In this document: positions 1 to 7,644 of the stretch, piece by piece | Layout: the number at the start of each line of letters is the position of its first letter | Numbering within the stretch: position 1 is the stretch's first letter | Assembly (NCBI GenBank): GCA_027451565.1 | Contig: DAIDJC010000030.1 | Location: forward strand, 1 to 18,571 | Source: Limisphaerales bacterium | GTDB lineage: Bacteria > Verrucomicrobiota > Verrucomicrobiia > Limisphaerales > UBA11358 | Length of the DNA: 18,571 bases | Direction of reading: 5' to 3' | Position numbers and translations under genes: made by a program | The notes under the pieces: model-generated | Told to the model about the DNA's origin: nothing | Seen by the model: the letters and a program-made list of their open reading frames with translations, nothing else | Databases searched by the model: none

Positions 1-1
1 A

Positions 2-145
2 TGGTATCAAAAGTTGATTTCCATGAAGTCATTCAAGGTGGTGGCCCGTGTGAATGAATCCTTGAGCACGCTTCAGGGAGTGCTGCCAAACGCGGCGGCC
101 ATGCTGCAAAAAGCCCTGGAGGAATGCCAGCCTGCCTCCCGATAA
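2..145 (+). CDS. C-terminal tail of an unidentified gene (partial, enters from left edge)
   Basis: An open frame runs from the left edge to a TAA at 143-145 and gives 47 residues ending in LQKALEECQPASR. Codon choice (many GTG, CTG and GCC, third positions mostly G or C) resembles the neighbouring real genes. The stop lies only 3 bp from the stop of the convergent histidine kinase gene, as expected for a tail-to-tail gene pair. The piece looks helical and has no motif I recognise, so no function is proposed. An ATG at 23 could make it a 40-residue small ORF instead, but a continuing upstream gene is more likely. No terminator hairpin is visible between the two stops. Confidence 0.5.
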   Translation, partial: WYQKLISMKSFKVVARVNESLSTLQGVLPNAAAMLQKALEECQPASR

Positions 146-148
146 AAC

Positions 149-2455
149 TCAGCCAGCCCCCAACTCCTTGATGATGAGGCGTGTCAAATCTTCCACCGAG
201 TAGGGTTTCAGAATAGTTGATGCATTTTGCAGCCGGATGTTTTCCCGGGCCTGGTCATCCAGGTAGCCTGAGGCCAGAATGAACTTGGTGCCGGGCCAGC
301 GTGGAGCGATCTTTTTGATGAGATCCACCCCATTCATGGCCGGCATGTTGTAATCGGATAAAATCAAATCCACGGGTTGGCCCATGTGTTCCAACATGAG
401 GATGGCTTCCTCGCCGTTTTTTGCGGTAAGGACCGTGAATCCGGCTGATTCGAGGAAATTTTGGGCAAAGTCCCGCAAAAGCTCCACGTCATCCACCACC
501 AGTATGCGGCCCTTGGAATTTTTCAAGGTCTGTTCCGGTTTTTCGGCTTTTTCTGTGTGGTGTCCTCGGGCAAGCGGCAGGTAGATGTGAAAGACGGCGC
601 CCTGCCCGACAGCACTTTCCACATCCAAAAAGCCGTCTGCTTCACGGACAATCCGCTGGACAATGGGCAATCCAAAACCAGTGACCTTGCTGATGGATTT
701 GGAGCTGAAATGCGGCTGGAAAATGCGTGAAAGAATTTCAGGAGGAATGCCTGCACCGTGGTCACGAACACTGCACCGTGCGTAGTGGCGGCCCACAGGA
801 AGGTGATGGCGGATGGCAAGGTGTTTTTCCAGCGGGACAACGGCATTCACCACCTGGATAACACCACCTTCTGGCATGGCTTCCTGGGAATTGGCAAACA
901 AATTGATCAGGGCCTGGGTGGCGCGGGAATAATCCATGCGCACTTCAACAGGTTCGACTGCCGGTTGAAGATCCATCACCACGTTTTCACGCAGGTTGGG
1001 CCGGGCCAGCCTGGCGGCATCGGCAATCACGCTGTTCAAGTCCAGCACCGCATGACGCTCGTCCCGGCCACGGCTGAAAGCCAGCAGTTGCTGGGTGATG
1101 TCCCTTGCCCGCACGGATGCCATGCTGATTTTTTCCAGGCTCAGGCCAAAGACAGCGGGCAGGGCGGGATCACGACTGAGCTGCATTTGCAGCAACTGCA
1201 CGTGACCCATGATCACCTGGAGAAGATTATTAAAATCGTGTGCCACCCCGGCCGCCACGGTTCCAATGATTTCCATTTTTTGGGATTGGAACCTCTGGTT
1301 TTGAATCTCGTCATAAAGGGAATGGTCTTCCACGCTAATGATCAATCCCCCGGATTGGGATCCCGCCACCAAGGGGGTGATTTTCACCATCCAATGACGC
1401 CCATCTGAGGAGTAATAATAATCCGATTGGGTTTTGCCGAATTCCCTGGCTTTCTCAAAAAGGCTCCGCAAGTTTTCACGCCGGGCAGGGTCTGGCACAT
1501 AATCCAGGAAATAACGACCGGTTTCCGGTTTTCCGTTCAGGCGAATTCCAGCGTGTTCCTCCGGCAACTGCTGCCATCCATCGTTGGCGAGGATCAATCG
1601 AAATTCATGATCCAGACTGTAGATGGCGCTATCCAGGGATTGGAGAATGCTGCGTGCGAAATCCCGCTCCTCGCGCAATTCCTCCTGGAGCTGCTTGCGC
1701 AGGGTCACATCCCGCTCACTTGTGACATAACCCATGAACCCACCGGCCAGGTCAAATATCGGGGAAATGGTGGATTCGACCAGATAGGCCTCGCCATTGG
1801 AGCGCAGGTTCACCAACTCACCCACCCACTCCCGACCCTGGCGGACCAAGTCCAGATATTCCGCCACACGACCTTGTTCAGAGGGGGCTCGCAGGAATTG
1901 GTCCGTGCGACCCATCACCTCCTCGATGCCATAACCCGTGGCAGACTGAAAGGCGGGGTTGACATAGGTGATTTGAAAATTTCTGTCGGTGACCAGGAAA
2001 ACATCCGGTGTGGCATCAATGGCAGTAATCAACCTTTGAACATGGGACTCCAGCCTGTGGGCCGTGGTGGTATCGCGAAAATTGATGAGAATATACCCAT
2101 CCGGCATGGGGATGAAATCCAGGTCCATGACCAGGCTGCCGCCGTCGTCGAAAACCACCTTCAACGATTTGCCGCGCTGGGGGTCTGCAGACGGGCTGAG
2201 GGAGATGGAATCAAAAATCTGGCGGGCGGCGGGTGGCAGGACATTGTGAATGGACACCATTCCGGGTCTCATTTCCGCAGGCAATTTGAACAAACGTCCT
2301 GCCTTGGGGTTGGCATGGGCCACACTCCCATCTGCGCGGCAAATAATTTGGGCATCCAGCGAAGCGTTGAAGAGAGATTTCCACCAGCGGCTGGCCGCAT
2401 CGTGCTGGCCGTCTCCATGATGCCTGGGGGTCGGGGTCATAAGGCCGTCAGGCAT
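149..2455 (-). CDS. Soluble hybrid sensor histidine kinase, three PAS domains plus C-terminal receiver
   Basis: This is a two-component sensor kinase with its own receiver, probably cytoplasmic because no membrane segment or signal peptide is visible. Residues are numbered from an upstream TTG at 2461. PAS-like domains cover about 27-130, 143-255 and 268-385; the second has the typical YVNPAF and GYGIEEVMGR pattern. The dimerisation helix carries VAHDFNN with phospho-acceptor His408. The ATPase domain has the N-box (QALINLFANSQEAMP, 516-530), the G1 box DHGAG (567-571) and the G2 box GFGLPIV (595-601). The receiver (652-768) has the DD pair, Asp703 in LSDYNMP and Lys752 in LKPY. All catalytic residues are present. 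I prefer the ATG at 2455, which overlaps the upstream regulator's stop by 8 nt and implies translational coupling. The signal sensed is unknown. Position as the last gene of the sigma-28 operon suggests a motility-linked role. Confidence 0.93.
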   Translation of the reverse strand: MPDGLMTPTPRHHGDGQHDAASRWWKSLFNASLDAQIICRADGSVAHANPKAGRLFKLPAEMRPGMVSIHNVLPPAARQIFDSISLSPSADPQRGKSLKVVFDDGGSLVMDLDFIPMPDGYILINFRDTTTAHRLESHVQRLITAIDATPDVFLVTDRNFQITYVNPAFQSATGYGIEEVMGRTDQFLRAPSEQGRVAEYLDLVRQGREWVGELVNLRSNGEAYLVESTISPIFDLAGGFMGYVTSERDVTLRKQLQEELREERDFARSILQSLDSAIYSLDHEFRLILANDGWQQLPEEHAGIRLNGKPETGRYFLDYVPDPARRENLRSLFEKAREFGKTQSDYYYSSDGRHWMVKITPLVAGSQSGGLIISVEDHSLYDEIQNQRFQSQKMEIIGTVAAGVAHDFNNLLQVIMGHVQLLQMQLSRDPALPAVFGLSLEKISMASVRARDITQQLLAFSRGRDERHAVLDLNSVIADAARLARPNLRENVVMDLQPAVEPVEVRMDYSRATQALINLFANSQEAMPEGGVIQVVNAVVPLEKHLAIRHHLPVGRHYARCSVRDHGAGIPPEILSRIFQPHFSSKSISKVTGFGLPIVQRIVREADGFLDVESAVGQGAVFHIYLPLARGHHTEKAEKPEQTLKNSKGRILVVDDVELLRDFAQNFLESAGFTVLTAKNGEEAILMLEHMGQPVDLILSDYNMPAMNGVDLIKKIAPRWPGTKFILASGYLDDQARENIRLQNASTILKPYSVEDLTRLIIKELGAG

Positions 2456-3725
2456 AAACAAACAACAGGTCAGTAATGGGTTGGATCCGGTTATGATTGA
2501 GAATCTTTTCGATGAAGGTGGCGTTTAAGAGCTGGCCTTCCGCCACCAGCAGCAAACCATTGTAGGTATGAACGCCCTTGGCCAGCACCATGCCTGGGCG
2601 GAGTTCATTCAGCAGGACCTGACGCACCTTGCGCGGCACCACCGCCGTGGGCTGGGCACGGATGAAAATGCGGACAGCTTGAGGATCGAACAAGGTGCCC
2701 GCACCGGCCTTGATGGACTCCAAGGCCTCGTGATCCTGAAACGGGCTGGAGACAAAGGCTGCAACCACGGTGAGCAGCCGGGCCAGCCAGGGAATCATTT
2801 CCCCTGCCAATCTGTCAGGATAGCCCCCTCCATCAAAACGCTCGTGGTGGGCGCGGATGATTTTTCCAACCGCCTCCAAGTTGGTGCCAAAACCGGTCAG
2901 TTCCTGCCCCAGCACCGGATGCTGCTCAATGAGGGCACGCTCGGCATCGCCCAGGGATTCGGGTTCCTCTTCCCATTGGCGAATGATCTGGCGCGGCACC
3001 CCCACCAAGCCAATGTCATAGAGCAATGCGCTGCATTCGAGCACCCTGGAGTCCTCCTCATCCAGTTTCAAATGCTCGGAGACCGATTTGCAGAGCTGAA
3101 AGGAACGACGGGCACGGTTCCCCAGCAATGGATAGAAGGTTTCCATTGTATGCACGCACAATTCCATGGTGTGCACAAGGTTGTCCTCCAGCGCATCATT
3201 TAGGTTGTGCAACTGAAGGTTCTTCTGAGCCACCAGCTTGACCTGCTGTTCCAATGAACGGTTCAGCTCGATCAACTGCTGGTTCATCGCCTGGGTGGCC
3301 GACTGGAGGTGCGCGTTTTGATTGATCAATTCATGTCGCTGCACCCCATTTTTGACCGCTGCAAGCAATTCCTCGCGAAGCCAGGGTTTGACGATGAACC
3401 GAAAAATCTCCCCGGTATTGATGGCTTCCACCACTGTTTCCATGTCCATCACCCCGGTGATGAGCATGCGGGTGGCGGCAGGCTGAATGCGGGCTGCCTG
3501 GCCCAAAAGATGCAAACCGGAAAGTCCAGGCATGCGTTGGTCCGAAAGAATGACGGAAAAAGTTTTATTGCGAACATCCTCCAAGGCTGCCGTAGGATCG
3601 GTTCGCGCCTCGGTCTTGTAACCTGCCCGCCCCAATTCTTCCTCCAAAAGTTTCAACACCGCCGGGTCATCATCCACAAGGAGGATGGGATTAGGCAGCT
3701 TGAAAGGGGCCTCTGCATCGTTCAT
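2448..3725 (-). CDS. Response regulator: receiver, coiled coil, degenerate HD-GYP domain
   Basis: The order of parts is an N-terminal receiver (about 12-125; DDD 18-20, phospho-acceptor Asp62 in LSDQRMPG, Thr90, Lys113 in VKPW), a coiled coil (about 135-185), an HD-GYP region (about 190-360) and a C-terminal segment starting ELRPGMVLAKGV that often follows HD-GYP domains. Active HD-GYP proteins hydrolyse cyclic-di-GMP. Here the signature HD is Tyr236-Asp237, the following GK lysine is Leu, the early metal-binding His is not visible, and the usual late VAD aspartate is missing (VVAAF, 320-324). His269, HHE 293-295 and GYP 301-303 remain. The domain is therefore probably non-catalytic and may bind a ligand or a protein. 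The gene starts 24 bp after the FliT-like gene and overlaps the kinase gene, its likely phospho-partner. Confidence 0.9.
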   Translation of the reverse strand: MNDAEAPFKLPNPILLVDDDPAVLKLLEEELGRAGYKTEARTDPTAALEDVRNKTFSVILSDQRMPGLSGLHLLGQAARIQPAATRMLITGVMDMETVVEAINTGEIFRFIVKPWLREELLAAVKNGVQRHELINQNAHLQSATQAMNQQLIELNRSLEQQVKLVAQKNLQLHNLNDALEDNLVHTMELCVHTMETFYPLLGNRARRSFQLCKSVSEHLKLDEEDSRVLECSALLYDIGLVGVPRQIIRQWEEEPESLGDAERALIEQHPVLGQELTGFGTNLEAVGKIIRAHHERFDGGGYPDRLAGEMIPWLARLLTVVAAFVSSPFQDHEALESIKAGAGTLFDPQAVRIFIRAQPTAVVPRKVRQVLLNELRPGMVLAKGVHTYNGLLLVAEGQLLNATFIEKILNHNRIQPITDLLFVYA

Positions 3726-3749
3726 TTGGCTTGCCAGGCGTAATAGTGT

Positions 3750-4142
3750 TCATGAAAAGGTGGACCAAGCCGTGTGATGGACTGCTGCGTAAGATTGCTG
3801 CAAACGCTTCAAATTCCGTCCCGCTTCCTGCCCCTGTCGGAATTCGCCGTCCACCCGCGCCCGAACCCTTTTCAACAAAGATATATTGGATTCCACCTGT
3901 CTGATCAATCCCAAAACCGTGGGTTGAAACCGGCGGGCGGCCACCTTGGGGTCAATTCCCTGGCTGATCCATTCCGAGCAGGCGCGACGATGCAACTCCT
4001 CGATTTCAGATTGGATTCTCGCGATGATACGGTGGCACTCGTCCACCAAGGGCCAGTTTCGTGATTCGATGGCCAGACTGGCAGCTTTGGCAAGGCGCTC
4101 CCATTCTGAGCAAGCTCCCCACAAGGCAGCTTCAGCCTTCAT
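3750..4142 (-). CDS. Probable FliT/FlgN-like flagellar export chaperone
   Basis: A 130-residue, almost wholly helical, charged protein with no signal peptide. Its ATG overlaps the fliS stop as ATGA, so the two are translationally coupled. Small helical chaperones for the cap or hook-associated proteins (FliT, FlgN) commonly sit next to fliS. The C-terminal part (about 83-120) has the pattern seen in that group: an Asn-Ile-x-Leu-Leu stretch, a long basic helix and a LKRLQQSYA end that resembles the conserved terminal Tyr region of FlgN. Sequence resemblance is weak and the assignment leans on size, helicity and context. It could be another small flagellar accessory protein. The likely client is FliD or a hook-filament junction protein, both inferred. 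Confidence 0.6.
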   Translation of the reverse strand: MKAEAALWGACSEWERLAKAASLAIESRNWPLVDECHRIIARIQSEIEELHRRACSEWISQGIDPKVAARRFQPTVLGLIRQVESNISLLKRVRARVDGEFRQGQEAGRNLKRLQQSYAAVHHTAWSTFS

Positions 4143-4585
4143 GAAACCAAGGCATTGGGTAATGCCGCTGCTTGGGAGGTGGATTCCGCGCCATCAGACC
4201 CCAAACGAGTGAGCATTGTGGCCCAGGCATCACGTATTCCGGTGATGTGCCCCACCACTTCATCAACTCCATCCCGCCGCTTTTGCAGGTTGCTTTCCAT
4301 CAGACGGGCGTCAAAGTACACGTAGAGTCGTCGCAGAGTCTGCGCCAGCTCCCCTCCCGCCTCTAAATTCAGCGAGGCATTCAACTGGCGAATGACCTCC
4401 GCCGCATGCCGGAGGTTGTTATGGATGATTTCATTGCGCGGACCGGGACTGGAAATATCAAAACCCTGCAGGGCACGCTGCATGGAATGGATGGCGGCAT
4501 CCAGCAGCATTAAAATTAATTTCCCAGGCGGGGCGGTTTGCGCGGCCACCTGGCGGTAGGATTTCCATGGGTTGGCGGGTGTCAT
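4139..4585 (-). CDS. fliS: Flagellar export chaperone FliS
   Basis: FliS binds the C-terminal helices of flagellin in the cytosol, stops premature polymerisation and delivers flagellin to the type III export gate. The 148-residue product has the family hallmarks: a Tyr in the N-terminal WKSYRQV segment, the APPGKLILMLLDAAI helix (about 19-32), a helix with VIRQLNASLNLEAGGELAQTL (about 63-84), and LRRLYVYFDARLMESNL, which matches the conserved LY.Y...L..AN segment. The end (about 130-148) is a low-complexity Ala/Ser tail beyond the usual family length. The gene follows the FlgM-like gene by 19 bp and overlaps the next gene by 4 nt. Its likely client is the flagellin at 7681-8490. Confidence 0.93.
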   Translation of the reverse strand: MTPANPWKSYRQVAAQTAPPGKLILMLLDAAIHSMQRALQGFDISSPGPRNEIIHNNLRHAAEVIRQLNASLNLEAGGELAQTLRRLYVYFDARLMESNLQKRRDGVDEVVGHITGIRDAWATMLTRLGSDGAESTSQAAALPNALVS

Positions 4586-4604
4586 GGCTCAAATCAAACC
4601 TGGA

Positions 4605-4883
4605 TCAACCCCCTTGAATGGATGACTGGCCCAGCTTGGAGGCCAGCAACCCGGCCAACTGGGTCATTTGATTCTCGGAAGGGTAGTTGGGGTCCGCAGC
4701 CAGACTGCTGGCCATCAAAACTTTCTCGGGACGGAGGGATGAAACCTGCTGAAGCCGGCTTTCCAAGGCTGAAGTGCGCTCAAAGGACATGGCTGGGGTG
4801 ACGGTCTGGGGTTGTGTCGGACGTGCAACCGGCTGTGCGGTTTCAGCATTCACGCTCTGGCCAGGATTTAAATTCACTTCCAT
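4605..4883 (-). CDS. flgM: FlgM-like anti-sigma-28 factor
   Basis: FlgM binds sigma-28 (FliA) until the hook is finished and is then exported, releasing late-gene transcription. The 92-residue product has a disordered, Pro/Thr/Gln-rich N-terminal half, as FlgM does. Its C-terminal half carries the family pattern: RPEKV (51-55), a short helix, a Tyr-Pro (67-68) at the place of the usual conserved Tyr, and a final amphipathic helix (71-84). It is the first gene after a near-perfect sigma-28 promoter and precedes fliS, so negative autoregulation as known in enteric bacteria is plausible. Resemblance is limited to the short C-terminal motif, so another small late flagellar protein is possible. 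Confidence 0.6.
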   Translation of the reverse strand: MEVNLNPGQSVNAETAQPVARPTQPQTVTPAMSFERTSALESRLQQVSSLRPEKVLMASSLAADPNYPSENQMTQLAGLLASKLGQSSIQGG

Positions 4884-4934
4884 GATTTTTATAACAGCGA
4901 CATCATTCCAGCCGAAAGAGTGCGGCGCAACTTC

Positions 4935-4961
4935 TAATCGGCTTTTAGACCGACAACTTTA
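4935..4961 (-). promoter_or_regulatory. Sigma-28 (FliA) promoter of the flgM-fliS operon
   Basis: On the minus strand the sequence reads TAAAGTTG (4961-4954), an 11-bp spacer, then GCCGATTA (4942-4935). The enteric FliA consensus is TAAAGTTT-N11-GCCGATAA, so each hexamer-plus matches 7 of 8 with exact spacing. Transcription should start near 4928, giving a leader of about 45 nt before the ATG at 4883. The spacer and -10 also form a short inverted repeat (TCGGT / GCCGA, with one G-T pair) at 4938-4953. Confidence 0.88.
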
Positions 4962-4971
4962 GCAAAAGAAC

Positions 4972-5688
4972 TCATCTTTTTGGCAATGTCCCAAACACCG
5001 TGTACGCCGTGTATTCACCAAAATAACGGGGTGAATTCAAAACCGTCCACGGATCATCTGATACAGGCTGGGGTTGCCGGTTCAACCAGGACCACATGCG
5101 CCGAAAGAAGGTCTGCGACTTTACAGTTCCCCGCTGGACCCGCTCGTAATCCTCGGCGCCTTTGCTTACGGCAGGGTCTCCCGCATCAAACACGGTGTCG
5201 TCCGCCCAAATGATGGCCTGTGAGGAAAGGTCCACCAATTTGAACCTCCAACCCACGGTAATGGGCGGGTAGGCGTGAAAAGTCGTTAATTGACAAAACA
5301 AAATGGCGTCGCATCCATAATGGTCCTTCAAGGAGCCAAAAAAACTGGGAGGAAGCTCCTCGGTTCCGGACCATGTGGGTTGTCCCGTGAGGGTTTCCAG
5401 TGTTTCGGCGGAAGCCACCACCACCTCAAACCGCGCGGTTTTAATCAGTTCAGCCTTCACCACTGGATCAAGCATGGAACAGCCATCCAAAAGGTCCGGG
5501 GCTGAATGTTCATACGCCACCGGCAGGAGCAGGACGCGCTTGATGGAGGTTGGCAAAATGCCGGCAGCAGAATAGACATTGTTCCCAGGGACAACGCCGC
5601 CTTGTGACCTGACCATGGACCCCACTAAAAACGTCAATACCACCACCGTCAGGCAGCCAAGGTTGGATAAGCGCGTCTTCACGATCAA
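4972..5688 (-). CDS. Secreted or membrane-anchored CsgG/LpoB-like protein of unknown function in the flagellar cluster
   Basis: The 238-residue protein begins with a hydrophobic segment (about 11-25, GCLTVVVLTFLVG) flanked by Lys/Arg, so it is exported or tethered to the inner membrane. The Cys12 context does not fit a lipobox. After it comes a globular domain with the order seen in small CsgG/LpoB/GNA1162-type envelope proteins: a RVLLLPVAYE strand (51-60), a LDPVVKAELIKTARFEVVVAS segment (73-93), and a CDAILFCQLTTFHAYPP strand (126-142) followed by LVDLSSQAIIWADD (151-164). The gene directly abuts the fliD stop. The annotated start is a TTG at 5688; a GTG at 5682 is an alternative. The link to flagella is by position only. 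It may be a basal-body or envelope accessory protein, which is inference. Confidence 0.72.
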   Translation of the reverse strand: MIVKTRLSNLGCLTVVVLTFLVGSMVRSQGGVVPGNNVYSAAGILPTSIKRVLLLPVAYEHSAPDLLDGCSMLDPVVKAELIKTARFEVVVASAETLETLTGQPTWSGTEELPPSFFGSLKDHYGCDAILFCQLTTFHAYPPITVGWRFKLVDLSSQAIIWADDTVFDAGDPAVSKGAEDYERVQRGTVKSQTFFRRMWSWLNRQPQPVSDDPWTVLNSPRYFGEYTAYTVFGTLPKR

Positions 5689-7512
5689 TCAAAGAGTTCC
5701 ATTGGTGATTTGTTCAGAAAGATAGGTTAACTGCTGCGTGGACTGGCTCTGAGCGGTTTCCATCGCCGTGAATTCACTGGTCCACCGGGCTGTATCCGAT
5801 GTGATTTTGTTTTCCAGGTTGGTGATTTGCGAATTCAGAGCCGTTACCTGCTGGTTCAAGCTGGCCTCATGGTTGGTGATGGTCCCGTTGGCTCCGGTGG
5901 TGTCGTTGATGTAATTATTTACCTGCGTGGCCAAGCCGTTGGTCGGGTCATTAAACAGAGATTGAACGCTATTCAGGTTTGATGCCAGCATGCTGTTCAG
6001 CGTGGAGGTGTTTACGGAAAGGGTGTTATTCTGGCCATTGGATTGGATGCCAAGGTCCGAAAGCATCTGGACTGCGCCGGTGAGGCCGGACACAGGGCTG
6101 GTGACCAGAGACCTTAAACCTGTTGCAATACTCCCGGCTGTGAGGTCCCCGGTCAGGACGCCCGGTGTGACCGCCCCGCTGGAGGAGGTTTTTACTGCCT
6201 GATCGTTGGTAATGGCCGATTGCAGGGTATTGTAATCCGTCACGAACTGCTGGATGGCAGTGGAAAGCGCGCTGGTGTCGCTGGTCACGTTCAGGGTGAC
6301 GCTGCCTGTTTGCGCCACGTTCACGGTCAGGCCTGGAATGTTGGAAGTGGCCGGGGAAATGGTGTTGGACTGGCTGACCAACTGCTGGCTTCCACCATTC
6401 AAGGTGTATAGCAGGTTGTTGCCCGCCTGAAGCGTCCCACCCGTCAGGCCGGTGGCCTGAAGAAAATTGCCGGTGACATCCTGCATCGAAATGCCCACAT
6501 TCCCAGTGGTGTTGTTGGTCAGTGTAAACCGGTTGTTGATAGGATCATACGCAGCCGTGACGCCAGCGGTGGAGCTGTTGATCTGGTTCAGCACGTTTTG
6601 GATGCTGTCCGAACTGGCGTTGAAATTGAAAGTCACCCCGTTGATGGAGAATTGGCCGTTCCCACTGCCGCCATCAGAAATGGTTGTGGCCAGGTTGGCA
6701 TTGGACATGGTCACGCTGGTTTGAACATGCCCCAGCGCTGATGTGCTGGTGACGGTCCCCGAATTGTTATTGTACAATTGGGCCACCTGAAGAAAATTGC
6801 TGGTGTCCGCAGCGCTGCCCAACACTATGGGGCTGCTGCTGCTGAGCGTGATTTCATCGGTGGTGGCGTTGTAACTGGCGGTCACTGCATTATTCGTGGC
6901 GGAGGCAATGTTGTTGAAAACCTGCTGGAGGGAATCGGTGGTGGCGATATTCACCTGGGCGCCGTTGACGGTGAAAAACCCCGCAGTCACTGGCGTGGAA
7001 AAACCTGCCGTGCCGATGGTTGTGGAGCTGATGTTGCCACCAGGGCTCAAAACCTGGCTGATGTTGCCCGTTCCATTGATTTTAGCCGCCGTGGCCAACT
7101 GGCTGATGTTGAAAGTGTAGCTGCCCAATTCGGCGGCAGACCCCACCGTGGCCGTGGCCACTGAGGAATTGGAAGATTGCACCGTGGAACCGGTGTACAA
7201 CGATGAATCCTGCAGCGTTTGAATATCGGTTTGCAGGGTGGCGAAATCACCATTGATGGAGGTATAAGCGGAAAGCTGGGAGTTTAGACTGCTGATTTGT
7301 TGGTTCCATGCTGTTTCTGGCGCACGCTCTGCCTGGGCGAGAGCGGAAATCACCGTGGACCAATTCATGCCTGAAGCCAGTCCGGTGACCGCCAGGTTGG
7401 GTGAATTGGTGGTGGACGGATTGGAATTGGATATGCTGGGGGGCGTGCCGCTGGCCAACATGTTGGCCAGCAGATTGGACGCCGTCACTGGTCCTGAAAT
7501 GGTGCTGGACAT
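5689..7512 (-). CDS. fliD: Flagellar filament cap protein FliD (hook-associated protein 2)
   Basis: FliD forms the cap at the filament tip and folds incoming flagellin. The 607-residue product, long compared with the roughly 470 residues of enteric FliD, has a 40-residue Ser/Asn-rich extension. The N-terminal helical domain follows (VTGLASGMNWSTVISALAQAE, 42-62, in place of the usual GLaSGmD.. motif). Two tandem flagellin-IN-like modules are visible: TVNGAQVNI..ITLSSS..NFLQVAQL (about 181-246) and SINGVTFNF..FTLTNN..NFLQATGL (about 289-356). The C-terminal FliD domain (about 410-605) ends in a coiled coil. Cys is absent and Ser/Thr/Asn dominate, as in filament proteins. The ATG at 7512 has no strong ribosome-binding site. 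The next gene abuts the stop. Confidence 0.95.
   Translation of the reverse strand: MSSTISGPVTASNLLANMLASGTPPSISNSNPSTTNSPNLAVTGLASGMNWSTVISALAQAERAPETAWNQQISSLNSQLSAYTSINGDFATLQTDIQTLQDSSLYTGSTVQSSNSSVATATVGSAAELGSYTFNISQLATAAKINGTGNISQVLSPGGNISSTTIGTAGFSTPVTAGFFTVNGAQVNIATTDSLQQVFNNIASATNNAVTASYNATTDEITLSSSSPIVLGSAADTSNFLQVAQLYNNNSGTVTSTSALGHVQTSVTMSNANLATTISDGGSGNGQFSINGVTFNFNASSDSIQNVLNQINSSTAGVTAAYDPINNRFTLTNNTTGNVGISMQDVTGNFLQATGLTGGTLQAGNNLLYTLNGGSQQLVSQSNTISPATSNIPGLTVNVAQTGSVTLNVTSDTSALSTAIQQFVTDYNTLQSAITNDQAVKTSSSGAVTPGVLTGDLTAGSIATGLRSLVTSPVSGLTGAVQMLSDLGIQSNGQNNTLSVNTSTLNSMLASNLNSVQSLFNDPTNGLATQVNNYINDTTGANGTITNHEASLNQQVTALNSQITNLENKITSDTARWTSEFTAMETAQSQSTQQLTYLSEQITNGTL
6456..6800. 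repeat. Internal duplication in fliD: two copies of one 15-bp segment 330 bp apart
   Basis: The 15-bp string cctgaagaaaattgc occurs at 6456-6470 and 6786-6800, each within a slightly longer similar context. Both encode the NFLQ end of a flagellin-IN-like module, so the pair marks an in-frame duplication of one protein module rather than mobile DNA. Confidence 0.7.
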
Positions 7513-7593
7513 AACCGTTATGAACTCTCGTTCCGCATTTTAATTCGAACCTGCCGGGCTGCCTCAACTGGGCCGCAACCATCTGTTTCACTG

Positions 7594-7625
7594 AAAAATC
7601 CCGGACGGCGCATTTGCGCCGTCCG
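7594..7625 (-). terminator. Rho-independent terminator of the flagellin gene
   Basis: Read on the minus strand, a perfect 10-bp stem (CGGACGGCGC, loop AAAT, GCGCCGTCCG; 7625-7602) is followed by GGATTTTT (7601-7594). It lies 55 nt after the flagellin stop. There is no T-tract on the plus side, so it acts on minus-strand transcripts. It sits in the 168-bp gap before fliD, so fliD needs readthrough or its own promoter. Confidence 0.85.
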
Positions 7626-7644
7626 AGAATGATTCCATTAACCT

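Noticed and set aside
758..1408. Plus-strand open frame of 216 codons
   Set aside because: Antisense to the kinase catalytic region, with His-rich shadow composition and no recognisable motif.
1427..2476. Long plus-strand open frame of 349 codons
   Set aside because: It lies antisense inside the histidine kinase gene, whose PAS domains are clear. The product is rich in Gly, Gln and His and has no domain pattern, as usual for shadow frames in GC-rich genes.
7537..7567. Sigma-70-like promoter for fliD (TTGAGG and TAAAAT)
   Set aside because: The spacer is 19 bp and the -35 is poor, so it is not supported enough to list.
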